NCBI GenBank assembly: GCA_021432635.1
Contig: MU270026.1
Span: 1,237,519 to 1,301,518 of the forward strand
DNA: 64,000 nt
Direction of reading: 5' to 3'
DNA from: Thozetella sp. PMI_491
Lineage: Eukaryota; Ascomycota; Sordariomycetes; Chaetosphaeriales; Chaetosphaeriaceae
Numbering within the stretch: position 1 is the first letter of the stretch; each line of letters opens with the position of its first letter. The notes beneath the pieces are model-generated. The model was not told where the DNA came from and did not search any database. It saw only the letters and a list, made by a program, of their open reading frames with translations. A program made the position numbers and the translations under genes. Shown in pieces: positions 22,040 to 32,640 of the stretch.

Positions 22040-25000
22040 ATGCCCGGCACTCATGCCCCAAACCAGAATTCAAGCCTGACCTCCAACCCCAGCCCCGGCA
22101 AGATGAAGACCGAGAAGGAACTCGAAAAGGAGCGTAAAAAGGCAGAAAAGCTTGCCAAATTTGACCGAAAGAAAGCCGCCCAAGCCCAGGCAGTTGCTGA
22201 CAATGCGACCAAGTCCAAAGAGAAGAAAGAGAAGGAGAAGAAAGCAGTGGTGGAGATCATGCCGCCTTTCATCGAGGACACTCTGCCCGGAGAAAAGAAG
22301 TTGCTTAGGCCTTTTGATGATCCTTGGTATTCCTCATACCACCCTGCCGCCGTTGAGTCGGCATGGTATGCCTGGTGGGAGAAAGAGGGATTCTTCAAGC
22401 CGCAATTCACAGCTGAAGGCAAGGTCAAGTCTGAGGGAAAATTCGTCATCGTCGTGCCTCCTCCGAATGTCACGGGAGCCCTACAGTAAGCAATTGACCC
22501 ACACGTTCGTACCCGGCGTGGAAATCACTAAGTACGTGAGAAGCATGGGCCACGCATTGGGCAATTCGCTACAGGACCTAATGATCCGCTACAACCGGCA
22601 AAAGGGAAAGACAACGCTGTGGTTGCCAGGCTGTGATCATGCTGGTAGGATCCCTCCCCTACCGATATATTTCACTGGGAAACACCACCTGATAACGCCA
22701 AAGGCATTGCGACACAGAGTGTGGTCGAAAAGATGCTCTGGAAGTTGAAGAAAAAGACCAGGCATGATCTTGGTAGAACACGTTTCGTCGAACTCGTTCA
22801 GGACTGGAAGGAAGAGTATCACCAGAAGATCAACAACGCATTAAGAAAGATGGGATGCAGTCTTGATTGGAGTAGAGAGGCGTTTACCATGGTAGGTATT
22901 GTGCCTCCCCTCCCGCTCCGATTTTTGTTCTAAGTCCAGGATAGGACGACACGTTCTCCGCAGCCGTCACGGAACTTTTCGTGAAATTTCACGACGAAGG
23001 GATTATCTATAGAGCCAACCGTCTCGTTAACTGGGATTCTACATTGATGACCGCCCTCAGTAACCTCGAGGTCGAGAACGAGAATTTGACCGGACGGACG
23101 CTTCTCGACGTTCCGGGGTACGAAAAGAGAGTCGAGTTCGGGATAATTGTTCATTTCAAATACCCAATTGAAGGCTCCGACGAGGCTATTGAAGTTGCGA
23201 CAACCCGTCCCGAGACCATGCTCGGCGATAGCGGTATCGCCGTACACCCCGATGATCCTAGATATGCCCATCTTGTGGGCAAGTTTGCGGTGCATCCATT
23301 CATCGAGAACCGGAGACTTCCAATCATCGCCGACGCATACGTCGACCGCGAGTTCGGTACAGGTGCTGTCAAATTGACCCCGGCGCATGATCCCAATGAT
23401 TTCAACCTGGGCATGGCCCACAAGCTAGAGTTCATCAACATCCTAACAGACGATGGTCTGATTAACGAGAACGGCGGGCCATACCACGGCCAGAAGCGTT
23501 TCGACGTCAGGTACTTGATTCAGGAGGATCTGAAGAAACTCGGCCTCTATGTCGACAAGAAAGACAACCCCATGACAGTGCCATTATCAGAGCGAACCCG
23601 GGATATTGTCGAACCCATCATGAAGCCACAGTGGTGGGTGAAAATGTCTGGTCTTGCCGAAAAAGCCGTAAGACCTAAACCCTACAGATCCCTAGGCCGT
23701 TTCCTATTTGCTCATACAATTCTCGCAGGTTAATGCAGTCCAATCTGGACAGATCAAAATTAGGCCAGAGTCAGCGGAGAAGAGCTTCTTCCACTGGATG
23801 GCTAACATCAACGACTGGTGCATCTCTAGGCAGCTGTGGTGGGGACACCAGTGTCCCGTCTACCGCGTTCGCCTTGAAGATGAGGAGGGGGATGACGTTT
23901 CCGACAGGTGGGTTGCGGGACGAACCGAAGAAGAAGGTGTGGAAGTCGTAATTCAACAATAACTGTGCGTGTCGAATGCTAATTAAATTACAGCCTTCGC
24001 CCGAGCAAAGAAAGCATGGCCGGAGAAGAAGTTTGAGCTGGTTAGTCAATATCCTTAACTACTTATCCCCTCTTTTGTTTATAAAGGTTGGACTGGTAAG
24101 GGGATGTGTTTCTGATGGAGGGCATGGCTTTCAACCCCATATGGCAAACGTAACCACTCTAATATTTACATGTGCTTCAGGTTCGAGACGAGGATGTCCT
24201 TGACACGTGGTTTAGCTCTGGTCTCTGGCCATTTGCAACTCTTGGCTGGCCTAATGACACCCTAGATCTCTCTCGGCTATTTCCTACCAGTATCCTAGAG
24301 ACTGGATGGGACATAATGTGAGTACCTTCCAGCATATGGACATGCTATATAAAGCAGGGATCTCTGCGGTTAATCCTGTTTATCGCCGTCTATGAAAAAT
24401 ATCTAGAGGGCTTGTTGAAAGAGGACCTGCTGACAAGGAAACTTACAGTCCCTTTTGGGTTGCTCGTATGATCGCCCTTAGTCTATATCTCACGGTAAGT
24501 ACTCTCTCAAAAGATAAAGGCTACTTTTTGAAGGTTACGAAAGGCTATACCCACCGGTATCTGCTACGCGAGGAGTGGTTCTGAAATCGATAAACAGGAC
24601 AAGGTGCCATTTTCAGAAGTGTTTTGCCATTCGTTGAGTGAGTACGCACCTGTGACTCAAAGAGCCTACAATGAATTGACTTCTCCGTAGTCCGTGACTC
24701 TGACGGGAGAAAAATGAGCAAGTCGCTTGGGAATGTCATTGATCCACTGGATGTTATTCATGGAATCGAGCTCCAGTCTCTTCATGACAAACTCCTTACA
24801 GGGAACCTAGCTCCCACTGAGGTCAAGAAGGCGACCGCGTACCAAAAGACCGCATTTCCACAGGGCATCCCAGAATGCGGCGCAGACGCGCTTCACTTCT
24901 CTCTCATCGCTTACACTACCGGGGGTGGCGGCATTAATTTCGATGTCAAGGTGATTCACGCATACAGGCGCTTCTGCAACAAGATTTGGAACGCTAGCAA

Positions 25001-25995
25001 GTACGTCCTTGGAAAATTTGAGTCTCACAAGGACTTTGTGCCTCGCAAGCAGCGGTCGCTTATCGGAAATGAATCTCTTTCGGAGCTCTGGATTCTTCAT
25101 AAGATGAACTCCGCTGTGAAGGCAGTTTCGGAAGCACTTGATCAGAGAGATTTCATGAGGAGTGCCAATCTTATTTACGCCTACTGGTACTTTCAGCTGT
25201 AAGCCCCCTCCCCCTCAAGCCAAGCTGCTCCTATACTCGACTAACCGATTGCTCACTAGATGCGATGTCTTCATCGAGAACTCTAAGGCTTTGATCCAGG
25301 AAGGATCTGAAGTACAGATAAACTCTGTGCTCCAAACCCTCTACTCAGTTCTTGAAGAGGCCCTTGTCCTCTCTCATCCATTCCTTCCCTTTATTACCGA
25401 AGAGCTGTGGCAGAGGCTCCCCAGGCGATCGGGTGACGGAACGAGGAGTATTATGCTGGCGAAGTACCCGGAATGGGATCCACAATTCGAGAGCCTAGAG
25501 GCCGAGGCTGCCTATGACATCGTGTTAGGGTGCTCAAAGGGAGTCCGGTCTTTGATGGCCGAGTACGCCTTACAAGATGAAGCGAGGATCTTCATACATG
25601 CCCATGAAGCAGCATCGCACAAAACCGTGTCCGAGGAAAAGTCTTCGATCCGTTCGCTCAGCGGCAGAGGTGCCATGAACATCGAGATTCTTTCACCGGA
25701 TCAAGCCCGACCAACGGGCTGTGTTACCTTCCCTGTCTCTAGTGCTGCCTCTGTCTTCATTTACATCAAAGACCGCGTTGACCTGGATGAAGAGATCGCC
25801 AAAGCGACAATGAAGCTAGAGAAGGCCAATGCCGCTATTCAGAAGCAGCAAAGGCTACTCAGCGACCCGGCATATGTCGAGAAAGTGGCCGTCGCAACGC
25901 AGAATGCTGACAAGAAAAGAATGGCTGATTTGGAGAGCGAGGTAAATGGGTTCGAGCTCACTATTGAGCAGCTCAAATGGCTGAAGGTTGAGTAG
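22040..25995 (+). CDS. VAS1: valyl-tRNA synthetase (cytosolic type)
   Basis: Eleven exons: 22040-22485, 22544-22644, 22704-22891, 22945-23667, 23729-23936, 23994-24040, 24181-24317, 24449-24494, 24598-24637, 24691-25198, 25260-25995. All ten joins keep phase, giving 1,059 aa, the normal size of eukaryotic ValRS. It charges tRNA-Val with valine. The Lys-rich N-terminus (about residues 22-75) is the usual RNA-binding extension. The class I HIGH motif is HMGH (149-152), with its first His codon split by intron 1. The CP1 editing domain includes [16 protein letters not shown] and [15 protein letters not shown]. Later landmarks are [33 protein letters not shown] and KMSKS (653-657). The C-terminus has the anticodon-binding domain and a coiled-coil arm ([20 protein letters not shown]). 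I see no lesion. Position 8 exon reads IIPFWVARM where LFFWVARM is usual. No clear mitochondrial presequence follows the first ATG. Confidence 0.93.
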
Positions 25996-26339
25996 GAATG
26001 GGGCTATACGAATGTCCAGTGTCCATAGGGTGGTAGATCTCGACTTGGAGTAGTTTTGTGGGCATATATATTAAATGCTTGCCTTTTACTTTTTCTAATC
26101 ATCAAGAATGAATAGCTGTGTCTGTCCAGATCTGAGTCTTTCGCAGGTCTTCTATCTGTGTGAGTCAGGTAGTCTGTTGTGGACCCAGAGTGCTAGGTAA
26201 TATGTAAGAAGCAACATATCCGTTTATACCCTGGGTTAGCTTCGTGCAACGCTCTCAAACTACCAACCTAGAGTCATTTTAGACGGTCTGTCGCCTAACC
26301 GGAACCAACGCCAAGGACCTTTGTGATGCCTGCACGGTT
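25996..26339. other. 3' flank of valyl-tRNA synthetase gene
   Basis: AT-richer trailer with an ATATATTAAAT stretch and a pyrimidine-rich tract at about 26085-26100; no gene seen. Confidence 0.4.
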
Positions 26340-27215
26340 GGGAGCTCAGTCAGGACCCATCTATTGGCTGTCCATCTTGTCGAGGTCGGCTTTGATCTCC
26401 CGCACTTGCCCTCCATCCGCGTACACTACCTGACCCGTCTCGGCCCAGGCCGAAATTTTCGTGGCGTACTGAGAGACTTCTTGGGGTGTGTTTATGAGAG
26501 GTCGTTCTCTTCCCACATATACTGCACCTTCCCGGCCATAGCTGTGCTGATGAGGGATGGGTAGAGATTGTTAACTCGGATCCCGTCCACCTCGTGTAGG
26601 TTCCTGCGTGTCGATCGATAGTCTCCCATGATGTCGTGTTTGCTGCGTTGGTAGATGAAGAGGCGGCTAGAGATCCCGTCAGAAGCAGCGATTTGTCTCC
26701 GCGCGGACTGGTTCACTGGCGAAGGTACACTGCTGCAATTCTCGCAAAGTACAGCGCACTAAGTAAGTTGATATCCAATACCGCCATGGACGGCCTCTGC
26801 TTGACTGGCTCCAGGTCCAGGGCTGGATCAACCTAGATCTGTCCCTACGTTATACCGCCTATGGAGAGGGCGTGATCCACCCTGCCGTACTGGTCCAAGG
26901 TAGTCTAGAACAAGCTCGGGTTGTCCTCGTAGCTGCGCACAACCATCCTCTGGTATATGAACGAGGCCCCAACACTCTTACTGAGAAGGGCCAGCTCATC
27001 TGCAAGCTTGGCGCACTTCTGCTCGTCGATGTCGCCGAAGACCACCTGCGCCCCTACCGCGTAGAGAGCCCGGACGATGCACTCGCCAACTCCATTTACA
27101 CTGCCTACGAAGATACTCGGCTAAGTCTAGCTCTATTTCTGATAGGGCATTACCTCCCGGTGAGGACAACGACTTTGCCGCCGAGTTCCGAGAAACCGTC
27201 AGGCGAAAGCTCGTA
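26340..27215 (-). pseudogene. degenerate short-chain dehydrogenase/reductase
   Basis: Reading the minus strand from about 27215: ELSPDGFSELGGKVVVLTGR (start of a Rossmann fold), then after stops VVFGDIDEQKCAKLADELAL (the beta-2/acidic region), GRVDHALSIGGI, VLDINLLSALYFARIA, DKSLLLTGSLAA and VDGIRVNNLYPSLISTAMAG (the substrate-loop region after the active site). These follow the correct order of a classical SDR such as the 15-hydroxyprostaglandin-dehydrogenase-like fungal enzymes. Several stops and frame changes separate the pieces, and the catalytic YxxxK region is damaged. A dead gene; the original substrate cannot be told. Confidence 0.72.
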
Positions 27216-27569
27216 ATAAGTCATGTTTACTGATGTTAAGGCTCACGATGCCAATTTCGGAATCGTTGCCTGCTAGGCTGCGATAGAAATATCGAACGAA
27301 CGCAATCGAACCGCTCCGCAGTTATATATATATGTACGAGAACTATCCTTTGTGACATGTATGTACAGCACGAACAAGCACAACATACAGATATAATGAT
27401 ACTTTGTCTTCCATTCAAAACCAAAGATCCGAGTTTACGCTATCCCGTCAGCCGGATACAATCTTAATTTGTCTTTTTCGAGGAGCTATATTTAAATTGA
27501 CAATAAACTACGGTACAATGGTTCATTTTTAGGCGTTAGTATTACCGGCCTCTCCATGTGTAGCCGGCA

Positions 27570-28370
27570 TCAGATTGTTTCAGGAAACTCTTCTCCGATA
27601 ACCACGTTTGTGTTGGTGTTGAAAACCTTGCTTATCTTGACACCCACGATGAATTCCCCCGGGCTGGCACCGGAACTGACAGTCTCACTCCCAACAAAAA
27701 TGCTGTCCTGAAGATTGGAGTAACCAGCACCCCCACCTCGGAAGGTTGGCACCCAAACTGAAATAAAACATATCAGCTTAAGCTCTTGGACTATTTTGCT
27801 GCTTCATTCGTCAACTATACCTGAATATGTTGCTCCATAAGGAACAGCGAGTGGCTCTGTTGCCGACCCAGTAACAATAGCAGTGCTTTCCGCGGTTGGA
27901 AATTGAATCCCTATAGCGTGCATCTGAAACGGCGTAGATCCATCGTCGGGTACTACCACCGCAGTAAAATCATTTCGGCCGACATTTGTACCCGGTTCGA
28001 GGGTAGGGTAATCTTCTCCGTAGAGAATCTTAGCAGAAAAGCGAGGCTCGAACTGAGTTGTTAATAACTTGACATGTACCCAGCCTGTTGATAGCGGAAC
28101 GTGCTTACCCCCGGTTCGGAACGCAGTGTCCCTGAGATAGCTTTGCCCAAGACTAGAGCCGAGCCAGTGCTTAGGCTTCCTAGGCTTATCTGCACAGCTT
28201 TAGTTCACCAGTTCGCATACCACGAATATACAAAGAACTTGCGTACAGTTGTCTTGACAGTGGCCTTCGGTGCTCAGGTTAGATCAGTAGCCCTTTCACA
28301 TTCTTCTTTCTCACGTTAGTGCACTTACGTTGAAGTACAGCGCCGGCACTAAGTAGTTGAAAGCAACCAT
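27570..28370 (-). CDS. hypothetical 205-aa protein, four exons, family not recognised
   Basis: Proposed exons 28370-28329, 28264-28209, 28152-27821 and 27757-27570. Each intron has GT/AG ends (GTAAGT, GTGAAC, GTATAG donors) and is 56-64 bp, and the phases close to an uninterrupted 205-aa product. The start at 28370 (MVAFNYLVPALYFN) is the only ATG fitting exon 1. The protein looks soluble and beta-rich, with few charged clusters: WVHVKLLTTQFEPRFSAKIL, AVVVPDDGSTPFQMHAIGI, VWVPTFRGGGAGYSNLQDS, GEFIVGVKISKVFNTNTNVV. There is no signal peptide, no transmembrane segment and no catalytic motif I know. Exons 3 and 4 are well supported; exons 1 and 2 are less certain. It is not recognisable as any named family from memory. 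Confidence 0.55.
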
Positions 28371-29120
28371 TGTTCTGACACGCTTAAAACCTAGATTTCC
28401 AGAATTTGCTTGAGCACATGTAAGCTCGCCGAGAAGGTAGCCTTAATATAGAGGAAAATCAGACGCTTAAAAGTCGACAATGATGTACTGGGCGACGCAG
28501 TAGACTGTCCTGGTGACCGCCTAATGGTAATCTCACGCTGTAAGCTACGCTGAGTAAGCTTCGTAGAATTATTGCCATGACTACGGCATGTCGCCATGCA
28601 CCACCTGCCCTTTTCAGCTTCTGCATCTAGTAGCTAATTGCATAAAAGGAGGGAACGGGGGGGGGCTATTGAAGATCACCGATCGCGGGCGCAGTGCGAT
28701 GCAAATAAAGCTGCATGCTGTTATGAAGGATTTATAGCAGCATCAAGAGACACAGAAGGCGCCGCCGCCGCATCAGCCGCCACAGTTGGATCAGCTGCGA
28801 CAACACTTTTCTCCGCCGTGAATAAATTAGAGACTGAATTCTAACTCCTCATCCAGTCTACACATGTATATTTTATATTTCTTCGCACCGCTAGATGGCT
28901 CAGGATTCTTTACATCCTTTCCAGCCTAAAATTGCACGATAGGGTATACTGTTCGGTAACCTTGGTAATTTCAGGTGATTGGCTCCTCTTTGCAATCGAT
29001 ATGGTTAACGAACGCACTCAGTGACTGGGGTATCGACGATCCCTTCCTCTCTAGTCCCCGGCATAACCGTAGCTTCTCGACCAAGCCCTCTAGGTTTTAC
29101 TACTTCGTCTCAATCTACAG
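28371..29120. other. intergenic, no supported gene
   Basis: Short frames only. An Ala-rich frame (28638-28844) looks compositional and has no recognisable domain. Confidence 0.4.
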
Positions 29121-29855
29121 CTATTCCTTGCAGCGACGGCGGAGTGACTCAGGAGTTTCTTCGACCAACGCCTTTTCTCCTCCCATAGGATCGTAGACGT
29201 AGGAGCGATACTCAGCGTTTGCCCAATCTGAACCTGGATATTCGCTCATCCAAATTGCAATACGTTCTTCGATTGTCATAGGCGGGTGGCGGGGAGCGGT
29301 CATTTTCGCCTCAAACGCCTCCCAATCGAATGAGTCGACGTGGCTGAAATCTCCAGTGAAGTACGCCAGGAATCCGCCGTGCGTAACTACAGCAATATTT
29401 GTCTCCTCTCGGTCACGTAACCACTCGCGGGCCTTTTGCGCCCGTACTTTCATTGGACCAGCCCATGGTGCCCCTCTGCCCTCTTTGCGGTTCCAGCCCG
29501 GGTATAAAAGCGAGAAGTCTACCGGTTGGCCAGCAAACTCGGTTTCCAGCTCAGCAAGTTCACTGCCCGTGTCACTCGGCATGTCGCTTACCTCCTGCAA
29601 ATCGGGTACTGCAAGAACGACGAGATTTTTCTTCTCAATGATAGACTTGAAGCTAAGGAGTGCGGTGTAGATTGTTCGCTTGAGAGGCGAGGCCACGATC
29701 AGGTCAATTGAGGGTGCTGCAGGAAAGGAGTCATGGAGACTCTGACACTGTTGCTTGCCATATTCAGTAAGAAGAGCGTCTGGTATAGAGTGGTTGGCGG
29801 CAGAGAGGTTATGGAAGCCCTGGGCGTGTCGGATAAGATGCAAGGTCGGAGTCAT
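29121..29855 (-). CDS. histidine phosphatase (phosphoglycerate mutase-like) superfamily protein
   Basis: Intronless, 244 aa, start ATG at 29855. The N-terminus carries the catalytic phosphohistidine motif as RHAQGFHN (His10; the family usually has RHG or RHA). It is followed by LTEYGKQQC and the ASPLKRTIYTALLSF arginine motif. The second catalytic histidine lies in IAVVTHGGFLAYF. This is the usual architecture of small fungal PGM-like phosphatases acting on unknown phosphorylated metabolites; it is too divergent to be the glycolytic enzyme. No signal peptide, so cytosolic. It appears intact. Confidence 0.88.
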   Translation of the reverse strand: MTPTLHLIRHAQGFHNLSAANHSIPDALLTEYGKQQCQSLHDSFPAAPSIDLIVASPLKRTIYTALLSFKSIIEKKNLVVLAVPDLQEVSDMPSDTGSELAELETEFAGQPVDFSLLYPGWNRKEGRGAPWAGPMKVRAQKAREWLRDREETNIAVVTHGGFLAYFTGDFSHVDSFDWEAFEAKMTAPRHPPMTIEERIAIWMSEYPGSDWANAEYRSYVYDPMGGEKALVEETPESLRRRCKE

Positions 29856-32640
29856 GGCGGGCAGCGAGGGACACGCGGCGATAGACTAGCGGTTCGTATC
29901 AATCGGGCAGCGATTTCAATTCGACCTTGTGAGAAAACAGCCTAACAGCAAGTACAACGATGCTGCTGCCTTTATAAGTGCCTACTGGGGAGGTGAGGGG
30001 TCCTCACCGCCACTCTGCGAACCACGATAATTTTTAGCTCCCACCCTAGGCAGTAAGCGGTAGTTAGTAGACTTCGTCGCCACTCCACTCTCCGATAATT
30101 CTTATATTGAGGTTTCATTATAGCGTTGTATACTGTACTGCGATGTATGCAAAGGGGAATATCCGTTACAAGCGAATCATAGTACTAGATGCAGTACCCG
30201 GTAGACTGAGCATAAGTCCAACCCCCCCCCCCCCCCCCCCTTCAGCAAAATATATAATATATTAGTAGGGGGATAGACCTGACACTTATCTGACATAGAA
30301 TATCAAGAGCTGGCGAGAAGATAGCAAGATCAGCCTAGGAGATAGGCTTACGCTTCGAAATAGCGTCAAGCACGGTGAGTCGTCCTTGGTTGAAGCCACT
30401 AGAGTCATCGAGGCCAGCACCGCAAGCCCTGCGAATGGATCCTGGAAAAAAGGTGAATAGAGCATGGTTGCCACAGAATGTCGAAAGTCTAATTATAATG
30501 CGAAGCTGAGGAGGTCGTAGCTGAAGAACGGGGTCCAAGATATACCTGCTATTCAAAAGCAACTGAAAGGCATATTTATCCGGATTAACGGCTTGAAAGC
30601 TGTCGCTTGAACGGTAACCTCGTCTTTCGTCGGCTTCTTTCAGATTCTAAAGATGCCATCTACAGATTTATCTGGTTGGGGAGCGGCGTACTCAGGTTCG
30701 ATCAGACGGTCAGTCTCTATCGGGAGTGGGATTTAAACATCAGGCGAGTCACGCGCGGCGCATGGAATTGAGGAAGAGATAGATCAGTTGACAATAACGA
30801 GCGCCGCTGCCGATGATATACCCCCGTATCTAGCCGAGGAGGAATGCGGCCGCATTACCAAGACTACATGCCCCGCCGTTAACAGGAGCCAGAAATCTGA
30901 GTTTGTCCGCACTGTCAGCAGTACCTAGCTGAAGGAGTTGTTGTGGGCAAAGGAAACGACAGAATATAGCTCTTCTATGATTTACGGGTAAAATTAAGAA
31001 AAATCAATGCAAGAGTTTTCTTTCAGCGGCAGAACAACTATACCTGTGATCTGCGGCCGTTTCAGTACAGTATAACGAAGACTGTCCTTTACTTGTTGTC
31101 TAGATAGGTCAAATGTGGAATGTCTGCTGGATTTCTCCTCAGAGGATAATCCTTTGCTACAAGACCATTATAGTGGGAAAACGGGAAAGGTTCTCCGCAT
31201 AGCAAGAGAACTATCAGCCCTGCAACGATTGAACGCGGGTGCCCAATCAATCGACATGTTCTTCTTCTGTTTCTCAGTATCAACCACCGATTGTGACTGT
31301 GTCCCAATGTGTTGACCGAGCTCATTCAAGAGGACCCCCTCGATCGAAGTTCCAGTACAATGTGGGTTTGGGTCAAGGAAACCTTTGACTAATTGAGTCG
31401 AACCCATTGATACGAATGCCGAAGTGTGAGCGTTCTAGCAATTCTCGCCACCGCTGGGGGACTCACACGCCGCTAAGAATGCGCCCTGGCCGTTGGATGA
31501 GCCCCAGAAAGCAGTATACCAGATGGCACCCACATCTATACCCAGCGCGTCCGACGTGACATCGAGGCCACTCGACTCAATAGGAGCTAACATATAGTCT
31601 CAGGTTAGCTAAAAGAACCCCCAAGGCTAGACGCAAGCCACATAAATAGCGATAGCGCCTGTTAAACGTGAGAAAGGTTGGAGAGCAAAAAGCCGCTCTT
31701 CGAGGTGAAAGATGCAGGTGCATGCTCCGATACAGAGGAGCTAAGGGTATAAACCCAAGACGGTAAAGCTTGCCTGGTAGTCAGGTCTTCATGGTGTCCG
31801 TGCTTCTGCTGTAGTTTATATAGATTCTGGCCCTACCTATGATTCCGCGTACCCCAAACAAGAACCCCATGCTGAAGTTATCTTTTCTCCTTCAGTGTAT
31901 AAGAGGTCATAATGCCTTCCGGCCATAGCCAAAAGTTGAATTACACGAGATACGGCTTTCTTAGGCGGGCACTTTTGTCTCGTCAATCATTGGCTTCTTA
32001 TTCAATTGGAGATCCAGTCAAAAGTTCGCAGTGCACCACAAAGGTGCGCCATAAATATCGCGGTAGTCCATAGAATGCGACCCTCTGCGAGTCTCAATTA
32101 GTGAGTTGAATAGTGCTCAAAAGTACTTGCCCAGAACGCCCACAAGAGCATATGCAACCCTTAGACCTGTCTTCCCCTCACGGCAGATTGTAGTAGCGGG
32201 GTGATTGTCATTCTAAAGTTCCTCGGCCTTAGAAGGGAGTTCTAATGTCTATAGAATAAACAGCATGGCTCAACTAAGGTTGCCGTTTCTGGCAGGCGTA
32301 GGGCACTAAGATTCAACCCTCCTGATTGGTAGGGATATGTTGCTAAAGTTGATGAAGCAACAGTAGAGTGGGTGCAGCACAAGTAAACATGCATGTTTAG
32401 CTCGCACAACGGATACCGCACTTAGCTTATTAGGCACAGGTAATAGCAAATGACACTGCCAAAAAAGCTTGACGGGGTCCGTACACAGGGGCTCATAGAG
32501 CCAACCCTCTTCTCAGTCGCATGGCTATTACGTAAGGCTATTCAGATAGTTATATAAAGATAAATATATTATCTAAGTTTGAACTCAATTACGAGTTGTC
32601 CAGTAGACAGGCGCCGTGCGACAGATCAAACCCCGTCGCA
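29856..32640. other. gene-poor interval with one coding-like relic
   Basis: About 2.8 kb without a confident gene. On the minus strand, roughly 31590-31200, one frame reads protein-like for about 130 codons (LDVTSDALGIDVGAIWYTAF, then SSNGQGAFLAACESPSGG and, after one TAG, SAFVSMGSTQLVKGFLDPNP). I cannot name the family; it may be a broken gene or an exon of one. A poly-C run sits at 30222-30240. Otherwise only short frames. Confidence 0.4.
30222..30240 (+). repeat. poly-C homopolymer tract
   Basis: Nineteen consecutive C residues following CCAA. A similar run occurs at 57573-57590. Either a real mononucleotide repeat or an assembly-uncertain stretch. Confidence 0.9.

Noticed and set aside
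22051-22473. 140-codon minus-strand frame opposite ValRS exon 1
   Set aside because: Shadow of the Lys-rich exon; composition reflects the sense strand.
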